Shown here one piece after another: positions 1 to 6,833 of a DNA stretch of 11,630 bases. This DNA comes from Lentimicrobiaceae bacterium. Lineage in GTDB: Bacteria; Bacteroidota; Bacteroidia; Bacteroidales; WCHB1-69. The notes below the pieces were generated by a model. That model was given only the letters and a program-made list of their open reading frames with translations, had not been told where the DNA came from and searched no databases. Position 1 is the stretch's first letter; each line of letters starts with the position of its first letter. The stretch covers positions 1 through 11,630 of the forward strand of contig WQSU01000046.1 in NCBI GenBank assembly GCA_009787675.1. The letters run 5' to 3'. Made by a program: the position numbers and the translations under genes.

Positions 1-742
1 TGCGAATAAAAATAAGATCAGGATTTTGAGTAAACAAATACTCACGGCTGATGTTCCACGTGGATAGCGTGTCTCCAATGTTTCTTCCGCCTGCATACCG
101 GATTATTTCGTTGATGTGGGAGTTTGCGGGCGCTGTGAAATCGCCGGCTGCGCCAAAACCGACCACGTAATATACGGTGGGGTTCTGGTGTCCAGTATAA
201 ATTGCGCCATCTGTGTTTTTTTTAAACCGTTCTAATTGAGCACTATAAAACTGAACAATAGAATCGGCACCCTGAGGGTTATCTACAATTTTTCCAAGTG
301 TTTCCATTACTTTTAACACCCCCTCTAAGTTTTCTTCCTGTTTCAGGGCAATTACCGTAAGCCCCGATTTTTCCAACTTTTCTACCTCTTTTTTGGGGAT
401 AATAGAGCCAATGAGCACCACATCTGGTTGTAGTGAAATGATAGTTTCGATATTGATATTTTGCAAACCACCAACTTTTCTCATGTTTTCAGTTTCTTCT
501 GGAAAATTGCAATAATCGGAGATGCCAATCAATTTATCTTCGGCATGCAGCAGAAATATCATTTCCGTAATGCCGGGCGAAAGCGAAATAATCTTTTCCG
601 GCGCTTTGTCTAATTTTATCTCCCGTTGATAAGAATCGGTAAGGCACAAAAAAGTACCTGCCTTATCCTTAGAGGACAGGCAGGCACCACACAGAGAAAT
701 AAAATAAAAATATACTAATGCCTTTAACAGGCGGTTAGTCAT
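1..742 (-). CDS. BtuF-like periplasmic cobalamin-binding protein of an ABC importer (partial, C-terminus beyond window)
   Basis: The first 247 codons are present; the reading frame is open to the left edge. The N-terminus (MTNRLLKALVYFYFISLCGAC) is a hydrophobic export signal ending in a Cys that could be lipidated, although the lipobox is poor. The mature part starts with KIISLSPGITEMIFLL, followed by LIGISDYCNFPEE, a GG turn (KVGGLQN) and a PDVVLIG strand. These are the usual landmarks of the helical-backbone metal receptor / BtuF family, which captures corrinoids or iron chelates for an inner-membrane ABC importer. The SDYCNFPEE stretch resembles cobalamin binders more than haem or siderophore binders. 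The ATG (740-742) overlaps the stop of the mutase small subunit as ATGA, which implies translational coupling and supports a B12 role. Family assignment is strong; the ligand is inferred. Confidence 0.82.
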   Translation of the reverse strand, partial: MTNRLLKALVYFYFISLCGACLSSKDKAGTFLCLTDSYQREIKLDKAPEKIISLSPGITEMIFLLHAEDKLIGISDYCNFPEETENMRKVGGLQNINIETIISLQPDVVLIGSIIPKKEVEKLEKSGLTVIALKQEENLEGVLKVMETLGKIVDNPQGADSIVQFYSAQLERFKKNTDGAIYTGHQNPTVYYVVGFGAAGDFTAPANSHINEIIRYAGGRNIGDTLSTWNISREYLFTQNPDLIFIR

Positions 743-2604
743 GAAATATAACACGGCGAAAATAACATTTTATTGTATTGGTTCAGCTTTTCTATAACAT
801 TATTTTTCACGTGGATGTAGTCATCAACACCTGCTTCATTCAGTGTATCAATGATTTCAGTTGGATTTCCGGCAATTAAAACCGGTATTTTTTTTGTTAT
901 TTTCTTTATTTTTTGAGCGATTTCAACCCCCATAGTAGCGTATTCTTCATCTGAACTACACAAAACGATGAGGTCGGGAACAGCATTTAGGGCAACTTTT
1001 ACGCTTTCATCGGCGCAGGAGAATCCTGCATTGTCCAAAATCTCGTAACCTGCACAGCCGAAAAAGTTGGTAATGAAACCGGCTCTTGCCTGACGCATTG
1101 CCAAATTACCCACTTTCAGCAAAAATACCTTAGGACGGTGGTTTTGCTTTGCATAGGCTTCTGTTTGCAAACGTAATGTTTCAAACGCTGCTGCACCGCG
1201 ATATGACTTCAAACCCTCGGCATTACACGTTTTAGCCTCTACAATTTTATCCAGCATACTTTCATTGATATTTGGGTATTGGTTTGTTCCCAGCAAAATA
1301 TACTTGCGTGTTGCAATATCCATGTCGCGTTTTTGTGCACTTTGTTCAATATCAGCTTTCACCTTGCCTGCCTCCATAGAAACGATAAAACCGCCTCCGA
1401 TTTCCACATCCTGAAACAATTTCCAAGCGTGTTCAATAATGGAATGTGTTAGATTTTCAATATAATATGAACCTGCTGCAGGATCAACAACCTTATCAAA
1501 ATACGACTCCTCTTTTAAGATAATTTGCGTATTCCTGCTGATTCTGCTTGAAAATTCATCTTCTTGTTTATAAGCCACATCAAAAGGCTTTAGGGCAATA
1601 GAGTCGGCACCACCCAAAGCAGCGGACATAGCCTCTGTGGTAGAGCGCAACATATTCACATACGGGTCGTACAATGTCTTATTCCACGAAGATGCTACCG
1701 TATTGAGAGTTAATTGGTAAGCGCAATCGCAAGCCGGATGGTACTGCTCAATTAAGGTTGCCCATAACAAACGCACAGCCCTCAATTTGGCAATTTCCAT
1801 AAAATAGTTGGACCCTACTGAAAGCGTAAATTGCATTTTAGATGCCATCTTTTCTGAAGTAATTCCTTTGTTGGTGGCAAATGCCATATATTCATTGGCA
1901 ACAGCCAGTGTGTAGCCCAATTCCTGAACAATGGTGGCGCCTGCATTGTGCATTGCCAAACCATTAACATTCACAATTTTAAAATGAGGAAATTCCGACG
2001 TTAAGGCAATCAATTCTACAATTTCCTGTAAATCTGCATCTTTATCTTTGTAGAATTTTCCTTTTTTTAAAGCAAAAACGATGGCATCAAAATCAATGGC
2101 AGCGGTTATTTTTTTCTTATCAAATTTTTGTTCTTCAACAAATTGAATGAACCATTTCACCAATTCAATATAGGAAACGGCGCACCTGAATTGTACGCCT
2201 TTGGTTTCCAAATCAATATGGTGTAATAATGTTTTTACATCTTGATAAGAGGTAACATTTTTTGTGCAAAACGAAACGGTATCTGCGCCTTTATTCAGTG
2301 CATTTTTGGCGATGGCGTTTGCCTTTTGCGGATCTTTTTCGGTAATTTCCTGCACAATATTCCATTGGTTATTTTTCGTTTTAAAACCACGTGTATAAGG
2401 AAATTGATTGGGCAGTGTTTCCAAATAGTCTAACGAATTGAGATCTTCGGCGCGATAGTAGGGACGCACTTGAAACCCCTCATCGGTGCGCCATACCAAT
2501 TTTTTTTGATAATCGGCGCCTTTTAAATCTTTGATAATCACTTCTTCCCATTGCTCGGTGCGTACCGGCGGAAACTCTTGAAACAGTTTGTTTTCAACAC
2601 TCAT
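739..2604 (-). CDS. mutA: Methylmalonyl-CoA mutase small (beta) subunit
   Basis: This 621-residue protein matches the usual length of MutA, the non-catalytic partner of MutB in the B12-dependent interconversion of methylmalonyl-CoA and succinyl-CoA. It has a TIM-barrel mutase domain over roughly residues 40-480, with landmarks near NVNGLAMHNAGA (212-223), DPYVNMLRSTTEAMSAALGG (313-332), DPAAGSYYIE (374-383) and YRGAAAFETLR (468-478). A flavodoxin-like cobalamin-type domain follows (about 491-612). The cobalamin ligand motif DxHxxG is absent: the aligned segment reads KVGNLAMRQAR (497-507), with Leu and Met in place of Asp and His. That loss is normal for the small subunit and does not indicate a pseudogene. 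MutB is not in this window; the next gene downstream is a BtuF-like protein instead. The ATG start follows a 40-base leader that may hold a weak promoter. Confidence 0.93.
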   Translation of the reverse strand: MSVENKLFQEFPPVRTEQWEEVIIKDLKGADYQKKLVWRTDEGFQVRPYYRAEDLNSLDYLETLPNQFPYTRGFKTKNNQWNIVQEITEKDPQKANAIAKNALNKGADTVSFCTKNVTSYQDVKTLLHHIDLETKGVQFRCAVSYIELVKWFIQFVEEQKFDKKKITAAIDFDAIVFALKKGKFYKDKDADLQEIVELIALTSEFPHFKIVNVNGLAMHNAGATIVQELGYTLAVANEYMAFATNKGITSEKMASKMQFTLSVGSNYFMEIAKLRAVRLLWATLIEQYHPACDCAYQLTLNTVASSWNKTLYDPYVNMLRSTTEAMSAALGGADSIALKPFDVAYKQEDEFSSRISRNTQIILKEESYFDKVVDPAAGSYYIENLTHSIIEHAWKLFQDVEIGGGFIVSMEAGKVKADIEQSAQKRDMDIATRKYILLGTNQYPNINESMLDKIVEAKTCNAEGLKSYRGAAAFETLRLQTEAYAKQNHRPKVFLLKVGNLAMRQARAGFITNFFGCAGYEILDNAGFSCADESVKVALNAVPDLIVLCSSDEEYATMGVEIAQKIKKITKKIPVLIAGNPTEIIDTLNEAGVDDYIHVKNNVIEKLNQYNKMLFSPCYIS

Positions 2605-2627
2605 TAGAACTATATTAATGTAGGGTG

Positions 2628-2635
2628 CAAATATG
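2628..2635 (-). promoter_or_regulatory. Possible -7 element upstream of mutA
   Basis: On the minus strand this reads CATATTTG, one base off the Bacteroidota consensus TAnnTTTG, and lies 23 bases before the mutA ATG. It sits within an imperfect inverted repeat, TGCA-n4-TGCA (2626-2637). No TTTG-like -33 box is visible at the expected 19-21 base spacing. It could give mutA its own transcript apart from the rpsO-pnp unit, but the support is weak. Confidence 0.3.
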
Positions 2636-2644
2636 CACGAAATT

Positions 2645-2995
2645 TTATTTCATCGACTTCAACGCCCGCGCCAGTTGATCGGGGCAAGAAGTAGGTTTTT
2701 CCCGACACATAATCCCATCCAATTTGGCAATGGCGTCATCTATGTGCATTCCTTCAATTAAATGAGATACAGCTAATGTGTTGCCCGGACAACCTTTCGT
2801 AAATACCACACTGCGGATGGTGTCGTTTACTACAGAAATGTCAATTTGCTGACTGCAAACACCTTCCGGAATAAAAATAATATCTTTTGTAATCATCTCT
2901 TTTTGATTTAATTCGTTGTGAATCTCTTTTTTGCTATTACAACCAAACACGCATAAAGCGCTTACAATAAGCGATAAAACAATAAGTTTCTTCAT
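2645..2995 (-). CDS. TSCPD-domain (TIGR03905-like) small protein with an apparent lipoprotein signal peptide
   Basis: A 116-residue protein with two parts. Residues 1-19 (MKKLIVLSLIVSALCVFGC) look like a lipoprotein signal peptide with Cys19 as the lipidation site, although Phe at -2 is not the usual lipobox residue. Residues 36-113 match the small TSCPD family: EGVCS, then VVFTKGCPGN, HLIEGM, a DGIMC segment and the name-giving TSCPDQLA near 102-109. The family's function is not established; related segments are known at the ends of some B12-dependent ribonucleotide reductases. Family members are usually about 80-90 residues without a signal peptide. An internal ATG at 2894-2896 (Met34), preceded by AAAGAG, would give an 83-residue cytoplasmic version of that size. 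The start at 2995 is preferred because it lies four bases after the pnp stop. A longer frame reaching into pnp is an artefact of the GDR repeat. Confidence 0.72.
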   Translation of the reverse strand: MKKLIVLSLIVSALCVFGCNSKKEIHNELNQKEMITKDIIFIPEGVCSQQIDISVVNDTIRSVVFTKGCPGNTLAVSHLIEGMHIDDAIAKLDGIMCREKPTSCPDQLARALKSMK

Positions 2996-2999
2996 GTTA

Positions 3000-5252
3000 T
3001 TATGATCTTCTTGGAGGACGACTTCTGTTGTTATTGCCGTTATTGCCGGCGGGACGTCTATCACCCCTATCACCCCTATCACCCCTATCACCTCTATCGC
3101 TCCTTGGCGCTCTTGGCGGCGCTTCTACCCAGCCTTCAGGTTTCGGTAACAGCGCTCTAAGCGAAAGTTTGAATTTACCCTTATCATCAATGGCAACGAG
3201 TTTCACTTTCACCTCATCTCCTTCTTTCAGTACATCACTCACATTCTCAATGCGTTGATATGCGATTTCAGAAACGTGAAGCAAACCTTCAACGTTAGGC
3301 AAAAATTCAACAAATGCGCCGAAGGTCTGGATACCTTTCACCACGCCGTCATACACTTCGCCCACTTCGGGAGCTGTGCTCAGCCCTTTAATTCTGGCTA
3401 CGGCACGCTCAATATCTTCAAGATTGGCAGCAGCCACATCTACAATACCCATGCCGTCTTTTTCTTCAATATTGATCACCGTATTGGTTTCGCGTTGTAA
3501 CTCCTGAATCACTTTGCCGCCTGTTCCAATCACTGCGCCAATAAACTCTTTCTGAATAATTACTTGTACAATACGCGGTACAAACGGTTTGTAGTCTTCG
3601 CGTGGCGCCGGCATCGCTTCATTTATTTTGTCTAAGATGTACAGACGACCTTTGCGTGCCTGTTCCAACGCTTCTGCCATAATTTCGGAAGATAAACCGT
3701 TGATTTTGATATCCATTTGGCAAGCGGTAATACCATCTTTGGTGCCACAAACTTTAAAATCCATGTCGCCCAAGTGGTCTTCGTCGCCCAAAATATCTGA
3801 TAAAATGGCGTAATTTCCGGTTTTTTCATCCGTAATTAAACCCATGGCAATTCCTGAAACCGGTTTTTTTATCTTCACACCGCAATCCATCAAAGCTAAT
3901 GTTCCGGCACAAACAGTTGCCATAGAAGAACTTCCGTTCGATTCCAAGATATCGGAAACGAGGCGCACGGTATATGGAAAATCAGTGCTTTCAAAAGGAA
4001 TCATCGGTTTTAAAGCGCGGTGCGCCAAATTTCCGTGTCCAATTTCGCGGCGTCCTGCGCTGCCCACTCTTTTCACTTCGCCTACCGAAAACGGCGGGAA
4101 GTTGTAATGCAGGATAAAGCGGCTGGAACCTTCAATCACAGCACCGTCAATGGTTTGTTCGTCTAATTTTGTTCCTAATGTACAAGTAGTTAGCGATTGT
4201 GTTTCACCTCTTGTGAAAATGGCAGAGCCATGTACAGAAGGTAAATAGTTGGTTTCAATCCATATCGGGCGAATTTGATCCAACGTACGACCGTCTAAAC
4301 GGGTTCTGTCGTTTAAAATCATATTGCGCATTGCATCATACTCAACGTCATGATAATAGCGTTTCACCAACGGCAACTTTTCGTCGCGTTCCTCTTCGGA
4401 AATTGTTTCAATAAATTCATCTAAAACGGCAGTAAAAGCGTCGGCTCTTTCATGTTTTGTGGTTTGTGCCTTGGCAATGGCATATACCTTGTCGTAAGTG
4501 GCTTTGTGCACCAGTTCGCGCAAATCTTCATCGTTCTTTTCATGGCAATATTCGCGTTTGGGGTTTGCCTTTTCCACCATTGCTGCCAAATCTAATTGCG
4601 CTTGGCACTGTATTTTAATGGCTTCGTGTGCAAAATTGAGCGCGGCTACCATATCGGCTTCCGAAATCTCTTTCATTTCACCTTCCACCATCATGATATT
4701 TTCCATTGATGCAGCAACAATCATGTCAATATCAGAGTTTTCCATTTCCTGAACGGTGGGGTTGATTACCATTTTTCCATTAATCCTTCCCACGCGGGCT
4801 TCCGAAATTGGTCCCAAGAACGGGATATTGGAAACTGCTAATGCAGAGGATGCTGCCAAGCAAGCTAACGCATCGGGGAGGTTGTTTTTGTCGCCTGAAA
4901 TGAGGGTTACCAACACTTGTGTTTCTGCGTGAAAGTTATCGGGGAAAAGTGGGCGCAGGGCTCTGTCCACCAAACGGGCAATCAGAATTTCGTATTCCGA
5001 AGGTCTGCTTTCGCGTTTGAAGAAGCCGCCTGGGAATCTTCCCAAAGCCGCATACTTCTCTTGATATTCAACTTGCAAAGGCATAAAGTCTGTATTCTCT
5101 ACCGCTTCTTTTTTGCAGCATACTGTAGCCAGCAACATCGTATCTCCCATTCTCACTACGGCTGATCCGTCGGCTTGTTTTGCTAATTTTCCTGTTTCAA
5201 TGGTAACTTCTCGTCCGTCACCTAAATCAAATTTTTTTGTAATTCCAATCAT
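3000..5252 (-). CDS. pnp: Polynucleotide phosphorylase (polyribonucleotide nucleotidyltransferase)
   Basis: A 750-residue phosphorolytic 3'-5' exoribonuclease that releases nucleoside diphosphates and can also add 3' tails; the family forms a trimeric ring in the cytoplasm. The domain order is complete: first RNase PH core (about 12-145, with FFKRESRPSEYEIL at 77-90), the helical linker (about 150-230), second RNase PH core (about 315-545, with GSAGRREIGHG at 397-407 and GDEDHLGDMDF at 489-499, whose D490 and D496 correspond to the catalytic aspartates), a KH domain with loop GTGG (576-579) and an S1 domain (about 630-700). The tail (711-750) is basic and low-complexity, with four consecutive GDR triplets followed by a Gly/Asn/Arg stretch, probably adding RNA affinity. 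It follows rpsO, as in many bacteria, with a hairpin between them. Confidence 0.97.
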   Translation of the reverse strand: MIGITKKFDLGDGREVTIETGKLAKQADGSAVVRMGDTMLLATVCCKKEAVENTDFMPLQVEYQEKYAALGRFPGGFFKRESRPSEYEILIARLVDRALRPLFPDNFHAETQVLVTLISGDKNNLPDALACLAASSALAVSNIPFLGPISEARVGRINGKMVINPTVQEMENSDIDMIVAASMENIMMVEGEMKEISEADMVAALNFAHEAIKIQCQAQLDLAAMVEKANPKREYCHEKNDEDLRELVHKATYDKVYAIAKAQTTKHERADAFTAVLDEFIETISEEERDEKLPLVKRYYHDVEYDAMRNMILNDRTRLDGRTLDQIRPIWIETNYLPSVHGSAIFTRGETQSLTTCTLGTKLDEQTIDGAVIEGSSRFILHYNFPPFSVGEVKRVGSAGRREIGHGNLAHRALKPMIPFESTDFPYTVRLVSDILESNGSSSMATVCAGTLALMDCGVKIKKPVSGIAMGLITDEKTGNYAILSDILGDEDHLGDMDFKVCGTKDGITACQMDIKINGLSSEIMAEALEQARKGRLYILDKINEAMPAPREDYKPFVPRIVQVIIQKEFIGAVIGTGGKVIQELQRETNTVINIEEKDGMGIVDVAAANLEDIERAVARIKGLSTAPEVGEVYDGVVKGIQTFGAFVEFLPNVEGLLHVSEIAYQRIENVSDVLKEGDEVKVKLVAIDDKGKFKLSLRALLPKPEGWVEAPPRAPRSDRGDRGDRGDRGDRRPAGNNGNNNRSRPPRRS
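3058..3093. repeat. Four tandem copies of a 9-base unit in the 3' end of pnp
   Basis: The unit ctatcaccc (plus strand) occurs three times exactly, followed by a fourth copy with one change. On the coding strand it encodes repeated Gly-Asp-Arg in the PNPase tail. Because the unit is three codons long, loss or gain of copies keeps the frame. In another frame it encodes a Gly-Val-Ile repeat, which produces a false N-terminal extension of the next gene. Confidence 0.9.
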
Positions 5253-5317
5253 ACTTATTATTCTTGTTAAATCAGTTTAATATTTCTTGTGTGTTTAAAA
5301 TAGTGATTATTAATGCA

Positions 5318-5351
5318 AAAAAAGGCACTTTCAAAATGAAATGCCTTTTTT
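5318..5351 (-). terminator. Intrinsic-terminator-like hairpin between rpsO and pnp
   Basis: Arms 5318-5327 and 5342-5351 pair perfectly over 10 bases. Five more pairs follow inward (5329-5333 with 5337-5341) after one bulged base, closing on an AAA loop. On the minus strand the hairpin ends in a run of seven T (5323-5317), and the A-rich 5' arm makes it look bidirectional. It begins 20 bases past the rpsO stop. It probably ends most rpsO transcripts and lets some read through into pnp. An RNase-cleavable leader structure is an alternative reading, since the homologous E. coli intergenic region has both a terminator and an RNase III site. Confidence 0.78.
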
Positions 5352-5371
5352 GATATTTTTTGTCTCATTTA

Positions 5372-5641
5372 TTACTTTCTAATTCCTAACTTCTTGATAA
5401 TCGCTCTGTAACGTTCAATATCTTGTTGCTTGAGATATTCTAACATCCTTCTACGTTTCCCTACCAAGTTAATCAGCGAACGTTTAGTAGATAAGTCTTT
5501 TTTATTTTTCTTCAAATGTTCGGTAAGGTGCTTAATTCTGTGTGTGAACAAAGCCACTTGGCTTTCTGCGGAGCCGGTATCCGTTGTGCCGTTTCCAAAA
5601 TCGGCAAAAATTTGTTGTTTAATTTCCGGTGTCAAATACAT
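5372..5641 (-). CDS. rpsO: 30S ribosomal protein S15
   Basis: An 89-residue protein of exactly the usual length for S15, which binds the central domain of 16S rRNA early in 30S assembly and contributes to a bridge with the 50S subunit. The family signature runs through most of it: TGSAESQVALFTHRI (22-36), LTEHLKKNKKDLSTKRSL (39-56) and LVGKRRRMLEYL (59-70). The C-terminus is basic. It has its own promoter just upstream and is followed by a strong hairpin and then pnp, the widely conserved rpsO-pnp arrangement. S15 represses its own translation in several bacteria, but no S15-binding structure can be recognised in the short AT-rich leader here. Confidence 0.97.
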   Translation of the reverse strand: MYLTPEIKQQIFADFGNGTTDTGSAESQVALFTHRIKHLTEHLKKNKKDLSTKRSLINLVGKRRRMLEYLKQQDIERYRAIIKKLGIRK

Positions 5642-5689
5642 GATAATCTTCTACTTAATTAAATAATTATTTTTCTTTATAATAGTCGG

Positions 5690-5720
5690 CAAAAATATAT
5701 AAAAAACAATATGGAATAAA
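5690..5720 (-). promoter_or_regulatory. Bacteroidota-type promoter of rpsO
   Basis: On the minus strand the -7 element TATTTTTG (5690-5697) matches TAnnTTTG fully. A TTTA box (5717-5720) lies 19 bases upstream, one base off the -33 consensus TTTG at the correct spacing. Transcription would start about 45 bases before the rpsO ATG. The core TATATTTTTGCCGACTA is identical to that upstream of the OmpA-like gene. Confidence 0.72.
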
Positions 5721-5728
5721 ATGATTAA

Positions 5729-5751
5729 GAAAAAAATACCATATTTTTTTC
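5729..5751. repeat. AT-rich perfect inverted repeat upstream of the rpsO promoter
   Basis: Arms gaaaaaaata (5729-5738) and tatttttttc (5742-5751) are perfectly complementary with a three-base spacer. The repeat lies 8 bases upstream of the rpsO -33 box and about 90 bases past the stop of the PKD-protein gene. It might end that transcript or act as an A/T-tract upstream element for rpsO. The stem has only one G-C pair, so it is a weak terminator. Confidence 0.5.
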
Positions 5752-5839
5752 AAGGGTAACTTAGAAAAACTGTCCTTTCTGTTGCCTTATCTTAATAAAG
5801 AAACCTATTCCTTAAATATTTTACCTCTAAATTATTAAT

Positions 5840-6826
5840 CTAAATCACCCAAAATACCCCATTATAATGCACCCTTTTATTCTTCCCTTTGTAATAAAAA
5901 GAATAAAAATAAACTCCTGCATCCAAAATCGTAACACTTAATGAATGAACACCTTCTACAATAACATTATTTTTGATATATGAATCGTAATTTTTCTGCT
6001 CATATACCATCTTTCCCATATCATTATAAACAAACAAGTGGTTGGTTCTAAATTGGTCTGGGTCATTTTGGGGAATGTGCGTGTTGAGGTTGTTAATAGC
6101 AAAAATGTCAGGAGTAGTGGAAAAAAGTTTTCTCAAAGTATCCGGAAAAAACAGGTCAGCCTCAATAGTTACCGTTTTGGTTAGCGCTACTTTGCAACCG
6201 TTTTTGGTTTTTAAATGAAAAGTGGTGTGATAATCTCCCCACATACTGAAAAGATGCAGCGGCGAGCGGGCATTCATGTTGGTAACAGAATCGCCCATGT
6301 CCCAGTACCATTGCACTGTGGAGTCGTTTAAAAGTTTGGGATCGGTGAGGTTCGTAAATTCCACTTCTCCAAAATATTCTGCAAACAGGGCATTTTCGGG
6401 AGAAAAAGTAAAGTCTATATGGGGAATTTTATCTAAGACAATTACATTGTGTTTCACTAATGTGTCGGAGCACCCTTGTTTATTGGTAGCAATCAATGCA
6501 ATATGATAATTTCCCGGATAGTAAAGAAAAACATCGGGATCTTCTTCGGTAAAAATAAGATAGAGACTTGCATCATCATTAAACACTTTCCATATATAGG
6601 ATAGCGAGTCTTCCAAAAGATAGGTTGTTTTATTCAGTAATTGTGTAATAATAAATTCACAGCCCGATTTTTGACTCACATCAAAATCAACCACTATGAA
6701 TTCATAATAATGCGAACAAAGCGTATCTTTTTCATTTTTAACGATATAGTGTTTATTTTCTTCTTGAGCGTGAGAAAGAAACAAACATGAGGTAAAGAAC
6801 AACAGAGACAGCGTTTTTTTTATCAT
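5840..6826 (-). CDS. Secreted PKD-domain protein with degenerate CHU_C / gliding-motility-type C-terminus
   Basis: A 328-residue exported protein. MIKKTLSLLFFTSCLFLSHAQ is a signal peptide with probable cleavage after SHA. Two PKD-like Ig folds can be seen: about 60-131 (ending YYPGNYHIALIATNKQGCSDT) and about 136-222 (WYWDMGDS, then HLFSMWGDYHTTFHLKTKNGC), both with the G-x-Y core typical of PKD. The C-terminal part (about 236-328) follows the CHU_C pattern: DIFAINNL, LFVYNDMGKMVYE, then GVYFYSFYYKGKNKRVHYNG. Proteins with this tail are typically exported by the type IX system to the cell surface, but the usual FTPNGDG opening is missing here. The start is placed at 6826, 7 bases after the upstream gene's stop, because only this ATG gives a signal peptide at the N-terminus; an in-frame ATG at 6898 lies inside the neighbour. 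Substrate or adhesive function is unknown. Confidence 0.78.
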   Translation of the reverse strand: MIKKTLSLLFFTSCLFLSHAQEENKHYIVKNEKDTLCSHYYEFIVVDFDVSQKSGCEFIITQLLNKTTYLLEDSLSYIWKVFNDDASLYLIFTEEDPDVFLYYPGNYHIALIATNKQGCSDTLVKHNVIVLDKIPHIDFTFSPENALFAEYFGEVEFTNLTDPKLLNDSTVQWYWDMGDSVTNMNARSPLHLFSMWGDYHTTFHLKTKNGCKVALTKTVTIEADLFFPDTLRKLFSTTPDIFAINNLNTHIPQNDPDQFRTNHLFVYNDMGKMVYEQKNYDSYIKNNVIVEGVHSLSVTILDAGVYFYSFYYKGKNKRVHYNGVFWVI

Positions 6827-6833
6827 ATTAAGA

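Noticed and set aside
739..2604. Loss of the cobalamin-binding DxHxxG motif taken as a broken mutase
   Set aside because: Small subunits of heteromeric methylmalonyl-CoA mutases normally lack it, and the frame is intact and full length.
2645..3091. Longer 148-residue version of the TSCPD protein beginning MIGVIGVIGVI
   Set aside because: The first 32 residues are an out-of-frame reading of the GDR repeat inside pnp; the signal peptide at the internal Met fits a true start four bases after the pnp stop.
3058..3093. Tandem repeat as a CRISPR array or mobile-element trace
   Set aside because: The unit is nine bases with no spacers and lies in frame within pnp.
3844..4107. Plus-strand open frames opposite pnp, and similar ones opposite mutA, hydE, the OmpA-like gene and tatD
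   Set aside because: They lie wholly antisense to well-conserved genes, have no recognisable domains and no promoter or ribosome-binding signals.
5253..5316. A separate promoter for pnp just after the hairpin
   Set aside because: No TAnnTTTG element was found; the only TTTG, at the end of the hairpin's T-run, has no partner at suitable spacing.
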